A stretch of 64,000 nucleotides of DNA from Larkinella terrae (lineage in GTDB: Bacteria; Bacteroidota; Bacteroidia; Cytophagales; Spirosomataceae): contig NZ_WJXZ01000007.1 of assembly GCF_009668025.1 (NCBI RefSeq), positions 167,152-231,151 on the forward strand, given 5' to 3'. Both the position numbers and the translations under genes were made by a program. How positions within the stretch are numbered: position 1 is the stretch's first letter; each line of letters starts with the position of its first letter. Below are positions 25,546 to 32,074 of the stretch, piece after piece. The notes under the pieces are model-generated. The model was given only the letters and a program-made list of their open reading frames with translations, was not told the DNA's origin and did no database searches.

Positions 25546-27045
25546 CTACCGGAGCCGTCGTTCTTTCCATTTGCTGCTTCGCTGCGTCGAGCCAAGCGCA
25601 GCAGTTTCGGGTTTGGGCTGGCTATTTTCGAATAACCAGGCCGCCAGCACCCCTGCCAATTGCGTTTCCTCCGCCGATGTTTCCGAAGTCAGTTTGTCGG
25701 GCGTAAAGTAATGGTTAACAAAATGGGTGTCGAACTGACCGGACCGGAACGCGTCGTGCTGCATCACAAACCGGCAGAACGGCAGGGTCGTCTGGACGCC
25801 CGTGATCCGGTATTCGTCGATGGCCCGGATCATCTTTTCGATGGCTTCGGCGCGGGTGGCACCGTAAGCGACCAGCTTGGCAATCATCGGATCGTAATAA
25901 ATCGGAATGGCCATGCCCTGCTCAAAACCGTCATCAACCCGAATGCCGTTTCCCTGGGGCCGCACGTACGTTTCGAGCGTGCCGACGTCGGGCAGGAAGT
26001 TGTTGGCGGGATCTTCGGCGTAAACGCGGATTTCGATGGCGTGGCCGTTGATTTCCAGGTCTTCCTGTTTGATTTCCAGCGGTTTTCCTTCCGCAATATA
26101 GATCATCTGCTTCACCAGATCGATGCCCGTGATCTGCTCCGTCACCGGGTGTTCGACCTGAAGCCGGGTGTTCATTTCCAGAAAATAAAAATTCAGCTGG
26201 TCGTCGACGATGAACTCCACCGTTCCGGCGCCGTAATAGCCGCAGGCCCTCGCCACTTCGACCGCACAGCGCCCCATTTCGGCCCGGATTTCGGGCGTTA
26301 ACACCGACGACGGCGCTTCTTCCACCACTTTCTGGTGTCGGCGCTGCACCGAGCACTCGCGCTCGAACAAATGGATAATGTTGCCGTGCTGATCGCCAAG
26401 TACTTGAATTTCAACGTGTCGGGGCGAGGTAACGTATTTCTCGATAAAAACCGATCCGTCGCCGAAGGCCGAAGTGGCTTCACTCACAGCGCGGTTCATG
26501 CCTTCGTCAAAATCTTCTTCCCGTTCCACGATCCGCATGCCTTTGCCACCCCCGCCCGCGCTGGCTTTGATCAGGATGGGGTAGCCGATCCGGGCCGAGG
26601 TTTTCTTGGCCTCCTCGCGGTCTGTAATGGCCTCGGGCGTGCCCGGAACCATCGGAATGTTGTAGGAGGCTACCGCAGCCTTGGCGGCCAGCTTGCTGCC
26701 CATAACCTCGATCGACTCCGGCGAAGGCCCGACGAAAATCAGCCCGGCGTTCCGAACCGCCCGCGCAAACCCGGCATTTTCCGACAAAAAACCGTACCCC
26801 GGATGAATTGCGTTGGCACCGGTTTTTTTACAGGCTTCAATGACCGTATCGATTTTCAGGTAAGATTCGGAAGAGGGGGGCGGACCCACGCAAACGGCTT
26901 CGTCGGCATACCGGACATGGAGCGACGCGCGGTCGGCTTCGCTGTAAATGGCAACGGTTGGAATGCCCATTTCGCGGGCGGTTCGCATAATCCGCAGGGC
27001 AATTTCGCCCCGGTTGGCAACAAGAAGTTTGTGAATTTTGGTCAT
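25546..27045 (-). CDS. accC: Biotin carboxylase subunit (acetyl-/propionyl-CoA carboxylase)
   Basis: The ATP-grasp subunit that carboxylates biotin on a carrier protein. 499 aa from the ATG at 27045; a second ATG five codons upstream (27060) is equally possible. Signatures: LLVANRGEIALRIMRTARE, AIHPGYGFLSENA, the glycine-rich ATP loop SAGGGGKGM, and EMNTRLQVEHPVTEQITG. It is about 50 residues longer than Escherichia coli AccC; the C-terminal extension has low complexity and resembles subunits serving acyl-CoA (propionyl-CoA) carboxylases in Bacteroidota. No biotin carrier or carboxyltransferase gene is adjacent. The gene symbol reflects the family; assignment to acetyl- versus propionyl-CoA carboxylase is open. 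Confidence 0.93.
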   Translation of the reverse strand: MTKIHKLLVANRGEIALRIMRTAREMGIPTVAIYSEADRASLHVRYADEAVCVGPPPSSESYLKIDTVIEACKKTGANAIHPGYGFLSENAGFARAVRNAGLIFVGPSPESIEVMGSKLAAKAAVASYNIPMVPGTPEAITDREEAKKTSARIGYPILIKASAGGGGKGMRIVEREEDFDEGMNRAVSEATSAFGDGSVFIEKYVTSPRHVEIQVLGDQHGNIIHLFERECSVQRRHQKVVEEAPSSVLTPEIRAEMGRCAVEVARACGYYGAGTVEFIVDDQLNFYFLEMNTRLQVEHPVTEQITGIDLVKQMIYIAEGKPLEIKQEDLEINGHAIEIRVYAEDPANNFLPDVGTLETYVRPQGNGIRVDDGFEQGMAIPIYYDPMIAKLVAYGATRAEAIEKMIRAIDEYRITGVQTTLPFCRFVMQHDAFRSGQFDTHFVNHYFTPDKLTSETSAEETQLAGVLAAWLFENSQPKPETAALGSTQRSSKWKERRLR

Positions 27046-27125
27046 CGGGCTGGCATACATTGATCGTTCTTTTTCGGCGCGAATCGGGTAGTTGAACGGT
27101 ACAGAACCGAAAAGAAATGCGCTTA

Positions 27126-27133
27126 CAAAAATA
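27126..27133 (-). promoter_or_regulatory. -7 promoter element for the biotin carboxylase gene
   Basis: On the minus strand the sequence reads TATTTTTG, matching TAnnTTTG, some 80 nt upstream of the gene. No matching -33 element is obvious. It lies back-to-back with the divergent promoter at 27190-27220. Confidence 0.5.
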
Positions 27134-27189
27134 TACTTCTCACTGCCCGCTCCTAATTTCTGCCCGTTATTTCTAAAACCAGGTGCGGC

Positions 27190-27220
27190 TTGGCGGTTGG
27201 CGGATTTTAATTTACTTTTG
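27190..27220 (+). promoter_or_regulatory. Bacteroidota-type promoter for the alpha-oxoamine synthase gene
   Basis: TTG at 27190-27192 and TACTTTTG at 27213-27220 are separated by 20 nt, fitting the -33 TTTG / -7 TAnnTTTG pattern. The predicted leader to the GTG start at 27271 is about 44 nt. Confidence 0.65.
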
Positions 27221-27270
27221 TACTTATGTGGTTAACAAACTCATTATAAACCGGTAAATAGCGCAATAAA

Positions 27271-28581
27271 GTGGATTTATTTGAGAAATTACGCACCAAC
27301 CTCGGACCCATCGGGTCGTCCTCGCGGGAGTTTAACGCACACCATTATTTTGCATTTCCGAAGCTGGAAGGCGAATTAGGGCCGCACATGAGGTTTCGGG
27401 GCCAGAAAATGCTCAACTGGAGTTTGAATAATTATTTGGGATTGGCCAATCACCCGGAAGTTCGGAAAGTCGATGCCGAAGCTGCGGCCGAATGGGGGTT
27501 AGCATATCCAATGGGTGCCCGGATGATGTCCGGAAATTCGAATCTTCACGAAGAATTGGAAAAGCAACTGGCCGAGTTTGTGGGCAAGGAAGATTCTTTC
27601 CTGCTCAATTACGGCTACCAGGGCGTCATGTCGGCGATCGAAGCCGTTGTCGATCACCGCGATGTGATTGTGTACGACGCCGAGTGTCATGCCTGTCTGA
27701 TCGACGGTATCCGGCTGCACAAAGCCAAGATGGGCGAATACTACAAATTCAACCACAACGACATAGAAAGTCTGGAGAAAAATTTACAGCGGGCTACTAA
27801 AAAAGCCGCCGAAAAAGGCGGGGGCATTCTGGTGATTACGGAAGGCGTGTTCGGGATGTCGGGCAAAGTCGGCAACCTGAAGGGCATCGTGGCGCTGAAG
27901 GAAAAATACGATTTTAAATTGCTGGTCGACGACGCGCACGGTTTCGGAACGATGGGCGCGACGGGGGCTGGGGTTGGCGAATTGCAGGGGTGTCAGGACG
28001 GCATCGACCTGTACTTCTCCACATTTGCCAAATCGATGGCAGCCATTGGGGCCTTCATTGCCGGTAACCACGACATCATTATGTACCTGAAGTACAACAT
28101 GCGTTCACAAACGTACGCAAAGGCGCTGCCGATGCCTTACGTCGTTGGCGCAATGAAGCGGCTTGAACTCATCAAGAACCACCCTGAGCTGCGCGAGAAG
28201 CTGTGGGAAAATGTTCGGGCCATGCAGGACGGTTTGCGGGCACGCGGATTGAACATTGGCGATACGACTTCCCCCGTAACCCCGGTTTTGCTGCAAAGCG
28301 AAGGCGGTGTTTCGGAAGCGGGTGTTCTGGTTCGGGATCTACGCGAGAACATGGGCGTTTTCTGCTCGATCGTCGTGTATCCGGTGGTGCCGAAAGGGGT
28401 CATTATGTTGCGGATCATCCCGACGGCGGCTCACTCGCTCGAAGACGTCGAACATACCCTGAATGCGTTTAGTGACGTGTCTGAAAAACTGAATCGGGGC
28501 TATTATCGCGAAAATGCCCACCTGATGGTGATTGGAGGGGATGTAATGCCCTCAGAAGTCGCAAAAACGGCCGCTGAATAA
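27271..28581 (+). CDS. PLP-dependent alpha-oxoamine synthase (serine palmitoyltransferase-like)
   Basis: A cytoplasmic 436-aa aminotransferase class I/II-fold enzyme of the alpha-oxoamine synthase group, which condense an amino acid with an acyl-CoA. Start is GTG. Visible motifs: LNWSLNNYLGLANHPEV near the N-terminus, MGARMMSGNS, LLNYGYQGVM, DAECHACLIDGIRLH, the PLP Asp-x-x-His in VDDAHGFGTMG (Asp220, His223) and the Schiff-base Lys254 in STFAKSMAAIG. In this phylum the group includes serine palmitoyltransferase, the first step in sphingolipid synthesis, and glycine C-acetyltransferase or BioF homologues. The AKSMAAIG rather than SKSLGGxGG form favours a serine palmitoyltransferase-like role, but this is inference. 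It is monocistronic with its own promoter. Confidence 0.87.
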   Translation: MDLFEKLRTNLGPIGSSSREFNAHHYFAFPKLEGELGPHMRFRGQKMLNWSLNNYLGLANHPEVRKVDAEAAAEWGLAYPMGARMMSGNSNLHEELEKQLAEFVGKEDSFLLNYGYQGVMSAIEAVVDHRDVIVYDAECHACLIDGIRLHKAKMGEYYKFNHNDIESLEKNLQRATKKAAEKGGGILVITEGVFGMSGKVGNLKGIVALKEKYDFKLLVDDAHGFGTMGATGAGVGELQGCQDGIDLYFSTFAKSMAAIGAFIAGNHDIIMYLKYNMRSQTYAKALPMPYVVGAMKRLELIKNHPELREKLWENVRAMQDGLRARGLNIGDTTSPVTPVLLQSEGGVSEAGVLVRDLRENMGVFCSIVVYPVVPKGVIMLRIIPTAAHSLEDVEHTLNAFSDVSEKLNRGYYRENAHLMVIGGDVMPSEVAKTAAE

Positions 28582-28736
28582 CCGTTTAGTAAGGAAACGT
28601 GCTTTATTTGGACTTTTCCAACGTTTTTTTTTGCCGAATTCTTGCGTGGAATAATAGAATGCGTATATTTCGTCAAAAACGCGGTTTTTGAGCGTTATAG
28701 GGCATTTTTCACAACTTAAACCCCATACATTCTGTT

Positions 28737-28916
28737 ATGGCACGCTTCGATGAAATAAAAAATTTGGTGACCTCTCTGGAAGGTGATTTCGAGAAATTCT
28801 ACGAAAAAGGCAACCAGGCAGCAGGGACGCGAGTACGTAAAGGCATGCAAGATCTGAAAACACTGGCTCAGGAGATTCGTTCTGAAGTTCAGGGTCAGAA
28901 AAATGCGAAAGCGTAA
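28737..28916 (+). CDS. Histone H1-like (Hc1-type) small protein
   Basis: A 59-aa protein shorter than usual gene-finder cut-offs. It begins MARFDEIKNLVTSLEGDFEKF and continues with GTRVRKGMQDLKTLAQEIR, which matches the short histone-H1/Hc1-like family common in Bacteroidota. Unlike chlamydial Hc1 it lacks a long Lys-rich tail; it is a mostly helical protein with mixed charge. It is presumed nucleoid-associated on family grounds only. The ATG at 28737 follows a 155-nt leader and the gene ends in a near-perfect terminator hairpin, which supports its being a real, well-expressed gene. Confidence 0.85.
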   Translation: MARFDEIKNLVTSLEGDFEKFYEKGNQAAGTRVRKGMQDLKTLAQEIRSEVQGQKNAKA

Positions 28917-28935
28917 ACCCGATCTGGCTCCAGAT

Positions 28936-28970
28936 CAAACAAGCCCGGCGAATTTCGCCGGGCTTGTTTG
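28936..28970 (+). terminator. Terminator after the histone-like gene
   Basis: CAAACAAGCCCGGCG (28936-28950) pairs perfectly with CGCCGGGCTTGTTTG (28956-28970) around AATTT. It lies 20 nt past the stop codon and between convergent genes, so it may also serve the minus-strand MaoC gene. Confidence 0.93.
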
Positions 28971-29005
28971 GTTATGGGAAAACCGGGTTCCAATTTTCAG
29001 TTGAC

Positions 29006-29413
29006 TTATCCTTTTTTATACATCAGCGTCGCCACGCCCCGCGTCGTCAGTTTCCCGGTTTGCTGGTCTTTGATTTCGGTCGAGACTTCGGCGGTATGCT
29101 TGTCGGGATTGGTCGAGATCACCGTAAAAACCGCTTCGTAGTCGGCGTCGACAAACATCGGCCGCAGGAATTCGAGCGTTTGTTTCAGGTACACCGAGCC
29201 ATGCCCCGGAAACTCCGTTCCCAGTACTTTGGTAAACACGCTGGCGCCCAGCATGCCGTGAATAATGGGGCGCTTAAAAGGAGTCTGAGCGGCAAAAACC
29301 GGGTCGAGGTGCAGCGGATTGTCGTCGCCGGTTACTTTCGCAAAAGCTTCCACGTCAGTCTGCGAAAAACGGAACGTGTGCCGGTGAACGGCGTTTAACT
29401 CAAAAGTTGTCAT
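29006..29413 (-). CDS. MaoC-family (R)-specific enoyl-CoA hydratase
   Basis: A 135-aa single hot-dog fold protein from the ATG at 29413 (a longer form from 29440 would overlap the preceding gene). The hydratase-2 motif is complete: VTGDDNPLHLDPVFA with catalytic Asp and His, then PIIHGMLGASVF. Such proteins hydrate trans-2-enoyl-CoA or -ACP to the (R)-3-hydroxy form. The pathway here is unknown. The gene follows the NTF2-like gene by 10 nt on the minus strand and is probably co-transcribed with it. Confidence 0.9.
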   Translation of the reverse strand: MTTFELNAVHRHTFRFSQTDVEAFAKVTGDDNPLHLDPVFAAQTPFKRPIIHGMLGASVFTKVLGTEFPGHGSVYLKQTLEFLRPMFVDADYEAVFTVISTNPDKHTAEVSTEIKDQQTGKLTTRGVATLMYKKG

Positions 29414-29423
29414 AACATCACGA

Positions 29424-29855
29424 TTAGCTGGAGTGGTCACTGACGATGACCCATTTCCCGTTCATTTTTCGCCAAAGTAAGGTAAAATACCCTTCCGCAT
29501 CGCCAACTTTCGGGCGTGTCAGGTGAAATTTCCCGATGACATACGCCACCGTCGGGGCCTGAAACTCCAGCTTGAGAATCGTAAACTTCAACGTTCCCAT
29601 CGACGCCCGGTCGGGATAGCGCCGTTTGTAATTACTCAACGTGGCCTCATAGCCGTAGGTGACGCCAACTTTGCCGATGAACGTCAGCGAGTCCGATTGC
29701 CAGTAGCCGTTCATAAAAGCCGTCGTGTTTCCGGCGTTCCAGTCGGCGGTTTGACGATCCAGAATGCCGAGAATCGCTTTCCGGTCAGCTGGTGTCTGAG
29801 CCTGAGATGCGGTGATTACCAACAAAAAAAGGAATAGGCTACCTAGTTTTTTCAT
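29424..29855 (-). CDS. Exported NTF2-like (SnoaL/DUF4440) protein
   Basis: A 143-aa protein from the ATG at 29855, which begins a clear signal peptide (MKKLGSLFLFLLVITASQA). The mature part is a single cone-shaped NTF2-like domain: AILGILDRQTADWNAGNTTAFMNGYW at the start and a final beta-sheet with YFTLLWRKMNGKWVIVSDHSS. DUF4440/SnoaL members can be small-molecule binders or isomerases; no catalytic residues can be assigned. It sits directly upstream of the MaoC gene with a 10-nt gap. Confidence 0.82.
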   Translation of the reverse strand: MKKLGSLFLFLLVITASQAQTPADRKAILGILDRQTADWNAGNTTAFMNGYWQSDSLTFIGKVGVTYGYEATLSNYKRRYPDRASMGTLKFTILKLEFQAPTVAYVIGKFHLTRPKVGDAEGYFTLLWRKMNGKWVIVSDHSS

Positions 29856-29895
29856 TTTATACCGAACTTTGATGGCGTATAATTCCCCAATACTA

Positions 29896-30009
29896 ATGAA
29901 TAAAATCCGCAAATTTTACGAAGAATATAAGCCCTACATCTTTTCGGATGGCTGGTATTATGTTTTTATCATTGTGTTTATTCTGATTCTGTTTATTTTC
30001 TTTTCCTGA
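29896..30009 (+). CDS. Tiny single-TM membrane protein upstream of the lipid kinase
   Basis: A 37-aa open frame starting at ATG 29896: a basic/aromatic N-terminal stretch (MNKIRKFYEEYKPYIFSDGW) followed by one strongly hydrophobic helix (FIIVFILILFIFF) to the C-terminus. The longer frame from 29812 runs back through the divergent gene start and is unlikely. It ends 2 nt before the GTG start of the lipid kinase, a spacing that suggests translational coupling. Function unknown. The composition is that of a real small membrane protein, not random codons. Confidence 0.6.
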   Translation: MNKIRKFYEEYKPYIFSDGWYYVFIIVFILILFIFFS

Positions 30010-30011
30010 TC

Positions 30012-30887
30012 GTGGCGCAACCAACTTTGCTGGCGATTGTCAATCCGTTATCGGGCACCGCTTCGATTCAGGACAAACAGAACTGGATTCAATTTTTGCT
30101 GAAAAAAGCCACCGACGCCGGTTTTACGCCCGAAGCGGTTTTTACCCAACACCCGGGTCACGCAACGGAACTGGCCGCCAACGCCATGCGGGCGGGGATT
30201 CGCCGGGTAGTGATTATTGGGGGCGACGGCTCGGTGAACGAAACCGCCCGGGCCATTCTGAACTCGCAAACCGCTTTGGGAATTGTGCCGGTTGGCTCGG
30301 GAAATGGCCTGGCCCGACACCTGGGTTTATCGCTCAATCCCCGGAAAGCCATCGAACAGGCCGTCAATGGCCGACCGGTGGTGATTGACAGTGGCCGAAT
30401 CAACGAGCATCCTTTCTTTTGTACCACCGGTATCGGGTTTGATGCCTACGTCGCCCACGCGTTTGCCAAACAACCGGTGCGGGGATTGCCGACGTACATC
30501 CGAACGGCATACCAGGCGTTTTGGCATTACAAACCGGTCGCCTACGAAATTGACCGGCAAAGCCACACCTTATTTTCGCTGACGGTTGCCAACGCTGGGC
30601 AGTTTGGGAACAACGCCTGGATTGCGCCGAAAGCCAACGTTTCCGATGGTTTGCTGGACGTTTGTTATCTGAAACCGTTTCCCCGTCAGGCGGTTGCGAT
30701 GCTGGCGTGGCAGCTTTTCAATAAAACACTCGATCAGTCCAGTTACCTGAGCGTTCGGCCCGCCCGATCCGTGGAAGTGAAAGGGGCGGAGCCGTTGTTG
30801 ATTCACGTCGATGGCGAGCCCATTTTGCTGGAAACCGCTACTGCGATGGTGCAAGTGGTTCCGTCGAGTTTGCTGGTGATTCGGTAA
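30012..30887 (+). CDS. Diacylglycerol kinase-family lipid kinase (YegS/DgkB type)
   Basis: A 291-aa cytosolic, membrane-associated kinase that phosphorylates lipids such as diacylglycerol. The GTG at 30012 follows the tiny membrane-protein gene by 2 nt. The N-terminal NPLSGTA and the nucleotide-binding IIGGDGSVNETA (Gly70-Asp72-Ser74) are complete, as is VPVGSGNGLARHLGL; the C-terminal beta-sandwich carries FGNNAWIAPKANVSDGLLDV and HVDGEPILLE. The exact lipid substrate is not determinable. Confidence 0.92.
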   Translation: MAQPTLLAIVNPLSGTASIQDKQNWIQFLLKKATDAGFTPEAVFTQHPGHATELAANAMRAGIRRVVIIGGDGSVNETARAILNSQTALGIVPVGSGNGLARHLGLSLNPRKAIEQAVNGRPVVIDSGRINEHPFFCTTGIGFDAYVAHAFAKQPVRGLPTYIRTAYQAFWHYKPVAYEIDRQSHTLFSLTVANAGQFGNNAWIAPKANVSDGLLDVCYLKPFPRQAVAMLAWQLFNKTLDQSSYLSVRPARSVEVKGAEPLLIHVDGEPILLETATAMVQVVPSSLLVIR

Positions 30888-30924
30888 AATTTTTTTAGAA
30901 ATTGCGACGAAAGTTATTTATATT

Positions 30925-30942
30925 ATTGCTTGCAAAAGCAAT
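30925..30942. promoter_or_regulatory. Candidate operator palindrome upstream of higBA
   Basis: ATTGCTT (30925-30931) and AAGCAAT (30936-30942) form an inverted repeat with a 4-nt spacer. It overlaps a possible -7 element TATTATTG (30921-30928). Position and symmetry fit autoregulation by the HigA antitoxin, as is known for such operons. Confidence 0.5.
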
Positions 30943-30987
30943 AAATTTTTTCTTGCTACCTGGCACGTTTCACGTTACTATATTGTT

Positions 30988-31266
30988 ATTATTGTCAGTT
31001 ACCGACACAAAGGTCTGGAATTATACGCTTTAAAAGGCGATCGTTCAAAGCTTCATCAACTGCATGTTCAGAAAATAAAAATGATTTTGACCCGTTTGGA
31101 GGCAGCTTCCAGTGCGCAAGAATTGGATCAGCCAGGATATAAATTCCATGCGCTTTCCGGCGATTTGCAAGGGTTTTATTCCGTAAAAGTATCGGGTAAT
31201 TATAGAATTATTTTTCGTTTCGACGGTGAAAATGCCTGCGATGTGGATTACCTGGATTATCACTGA
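30988..31266 (+). CDS. higB: HigB/RelE-family toxin, apparent AUU start
   Basis: An mRNA-interferase toxin of the HigB/RelE superfamily. The frame runs without a stop from before 30901 to 31266. The family's N-terminal block is present as IVSYRHKGLE and its C-terminal blocks as GFYSVKVSGNYRIIFRF and VDYLDYH. The first in-frame ATG is at 31081, which would remove about one third of the fold (leaving 61 aa). No ATG, GTG or TTG occurs in frame upstream back to 30901; at the place where relatives have ATG (before IVSY) the codon is ATT at 30988, giving the usual 92 aa. The toxin is therefore either made from an AUU start or has lost its start codon. The antitoxin gene follows after 17 nt. Confidence 0.7.
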   Translation: MIVSYRHKGLELYALKGDRSKLHQLHVQKIKMILTRLEAASSAQELDQPGYKFHALSGDLQGFYSVKVSGNYRIIFRFDGENACDVDYLDYH

Positions 31267-31283
31267 AACACAAAAACGTAAAT

Positions 31284-31613
31284 ATGGCACTCTTTGCTCC
31301 AGCCCATCCGGGCGAATTGATTCGTGAAACAATTGAAGGTTTGCGGGAGGAAACCGGTCAAAAATTGACTGTGCAGGAAGTTGCCGATGGACTAGGTACA
31401 ACCCGAAAAACACTTTCAGCCATTATTAACTGCAAGCAAAGCGTAACACCTGAAATGGCGATTCGTTTGGCGGCTGCATTTGCCAACACAACACCGGAAT
31501 TTTGGCTTTCTGTGCAGGAAAACTACGATCTTGCGCAGGCACGGCGCAAAGTAGACACCAGTAAAGTGCGCGTGTTTTGGAAACCGGCAAATTTGGCAAC
31601 CCAATCCCTCTAA
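31284..31613 (+). CDS. higA: HigA-family antitoxin
   Basis: A 109-aa XRE-type helix-turn-helix antitoxin. The family start PAHPGELIRE is seen, followed by the HTH (VQEVADGLGTTRKTLSAIIN, about residues 30-50) and the conserved PEMAIRLAAAF and PEFWLSVQENYDL. It neutralises HigB and normally represses its own operon. It begins 17 nt after the toxin gene, in the toxin-first order typical of HigBA. Confidence 0.92.
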   Translation: MALFAPAHPGELIRETIEGLREETGQKLTVQEVADGLGTTRKTLSAIINCKQSVTPEMAIRLAAAFANTTPEFWLSVQENYDLAQARRKVDTSKVRVFWKPANLATQSL

Positions 31614-31646
31614 GAGCGCATTGAAGCAGGGGAATTTCTCAGAACC

Positions 31647-31994
31647 ATGAGCAAGAAAAACACCAGCGATAAATCCCGCTTCGGAATCGTGTATTCCACC
31701 GATCCGGATTACGCGTATCAATCCGGCGAATCGGAAGCAGAGACATTGAAACCGGCGCAGCAAAACCTGAAAATCTGGCTCGACCGAAAGGGTGGAGGAA
31801 AGGTCGTTACCGCCGTTCGGGATTTTATTGGAACCGACGCCGATTTGACCGAGCTGGCCAAGCAATTAAAAACCGCCTGTGGCTCCGGTGGTTCGGCCAA
31901 GGACGGCGAAATTCTGATTCAGGGCGATCACCGCGACAAAGTCCTGGCGTGGCTGACGGGGAAAGGGTATAAGGCGAAGAAAGCGGGGGGATGA
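31647..31994 (+). CDS. SUI1/eIF1-like translation factor (YciH family)
   Basis: A 115-aa cytoplasmic protein with an N-terminal flexible part (residues 1-40) and a SUI1 domain (about 41-112). Motifs are [18 protein letters not shown], and [21 protein letters not shown], a close match to the eIF1/YciH core. Bacterial YciH proteins bind the ribosome and influence start-site fidelity. It lies 33 nt after higA on the same strand; whether it is transcribed with the toxin-antitoxin pair is unknown. Confidence 0.93.
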   Translation: MSKKNTSDKSRFGIVYSTDPDYAYQSGESEAETLKPAQQNLKIWLDRKGGGKVVTAVRDFIGTDADLTELAKQLKTACGSGGSAKDGEILIQGDHRDKVLAWLTGKGYKAKKAGG

Positions 31995-32003
31995 GGAGGA
32001 ATT

Positions 32004-32071
32004 ATGGATTATGAATGATGAACGATGAATGGGCTAACGCAGTAATTCATCGTTCATCATTCATAACTCAT
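32004..32071. repeat. Heptad-repeat palindrome H5
   Basis: Arms 32004-32030 and 32045-32071 pair over 27 nt with two mismatches around a 14-nt loop. The left arm is a run of 7-nt units (such as ATGAATG and ATGAACG); the right arm is likewise in units such as TTCATCG and TTCATCA. It fills the space between the convergent YciH and M16 genes. Confidence 0.92.
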
Positions 32072-32074
32072 CAT

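Noticed and set aside
20563-27045. A propionate/methylmalonyl-CoA operon (MeaB plus biotin carboxylase)
   Set aside because: The two genes are 4 kb apart with unrelated genes between them, and no mutase, carrier or carboxyltransferase is present.
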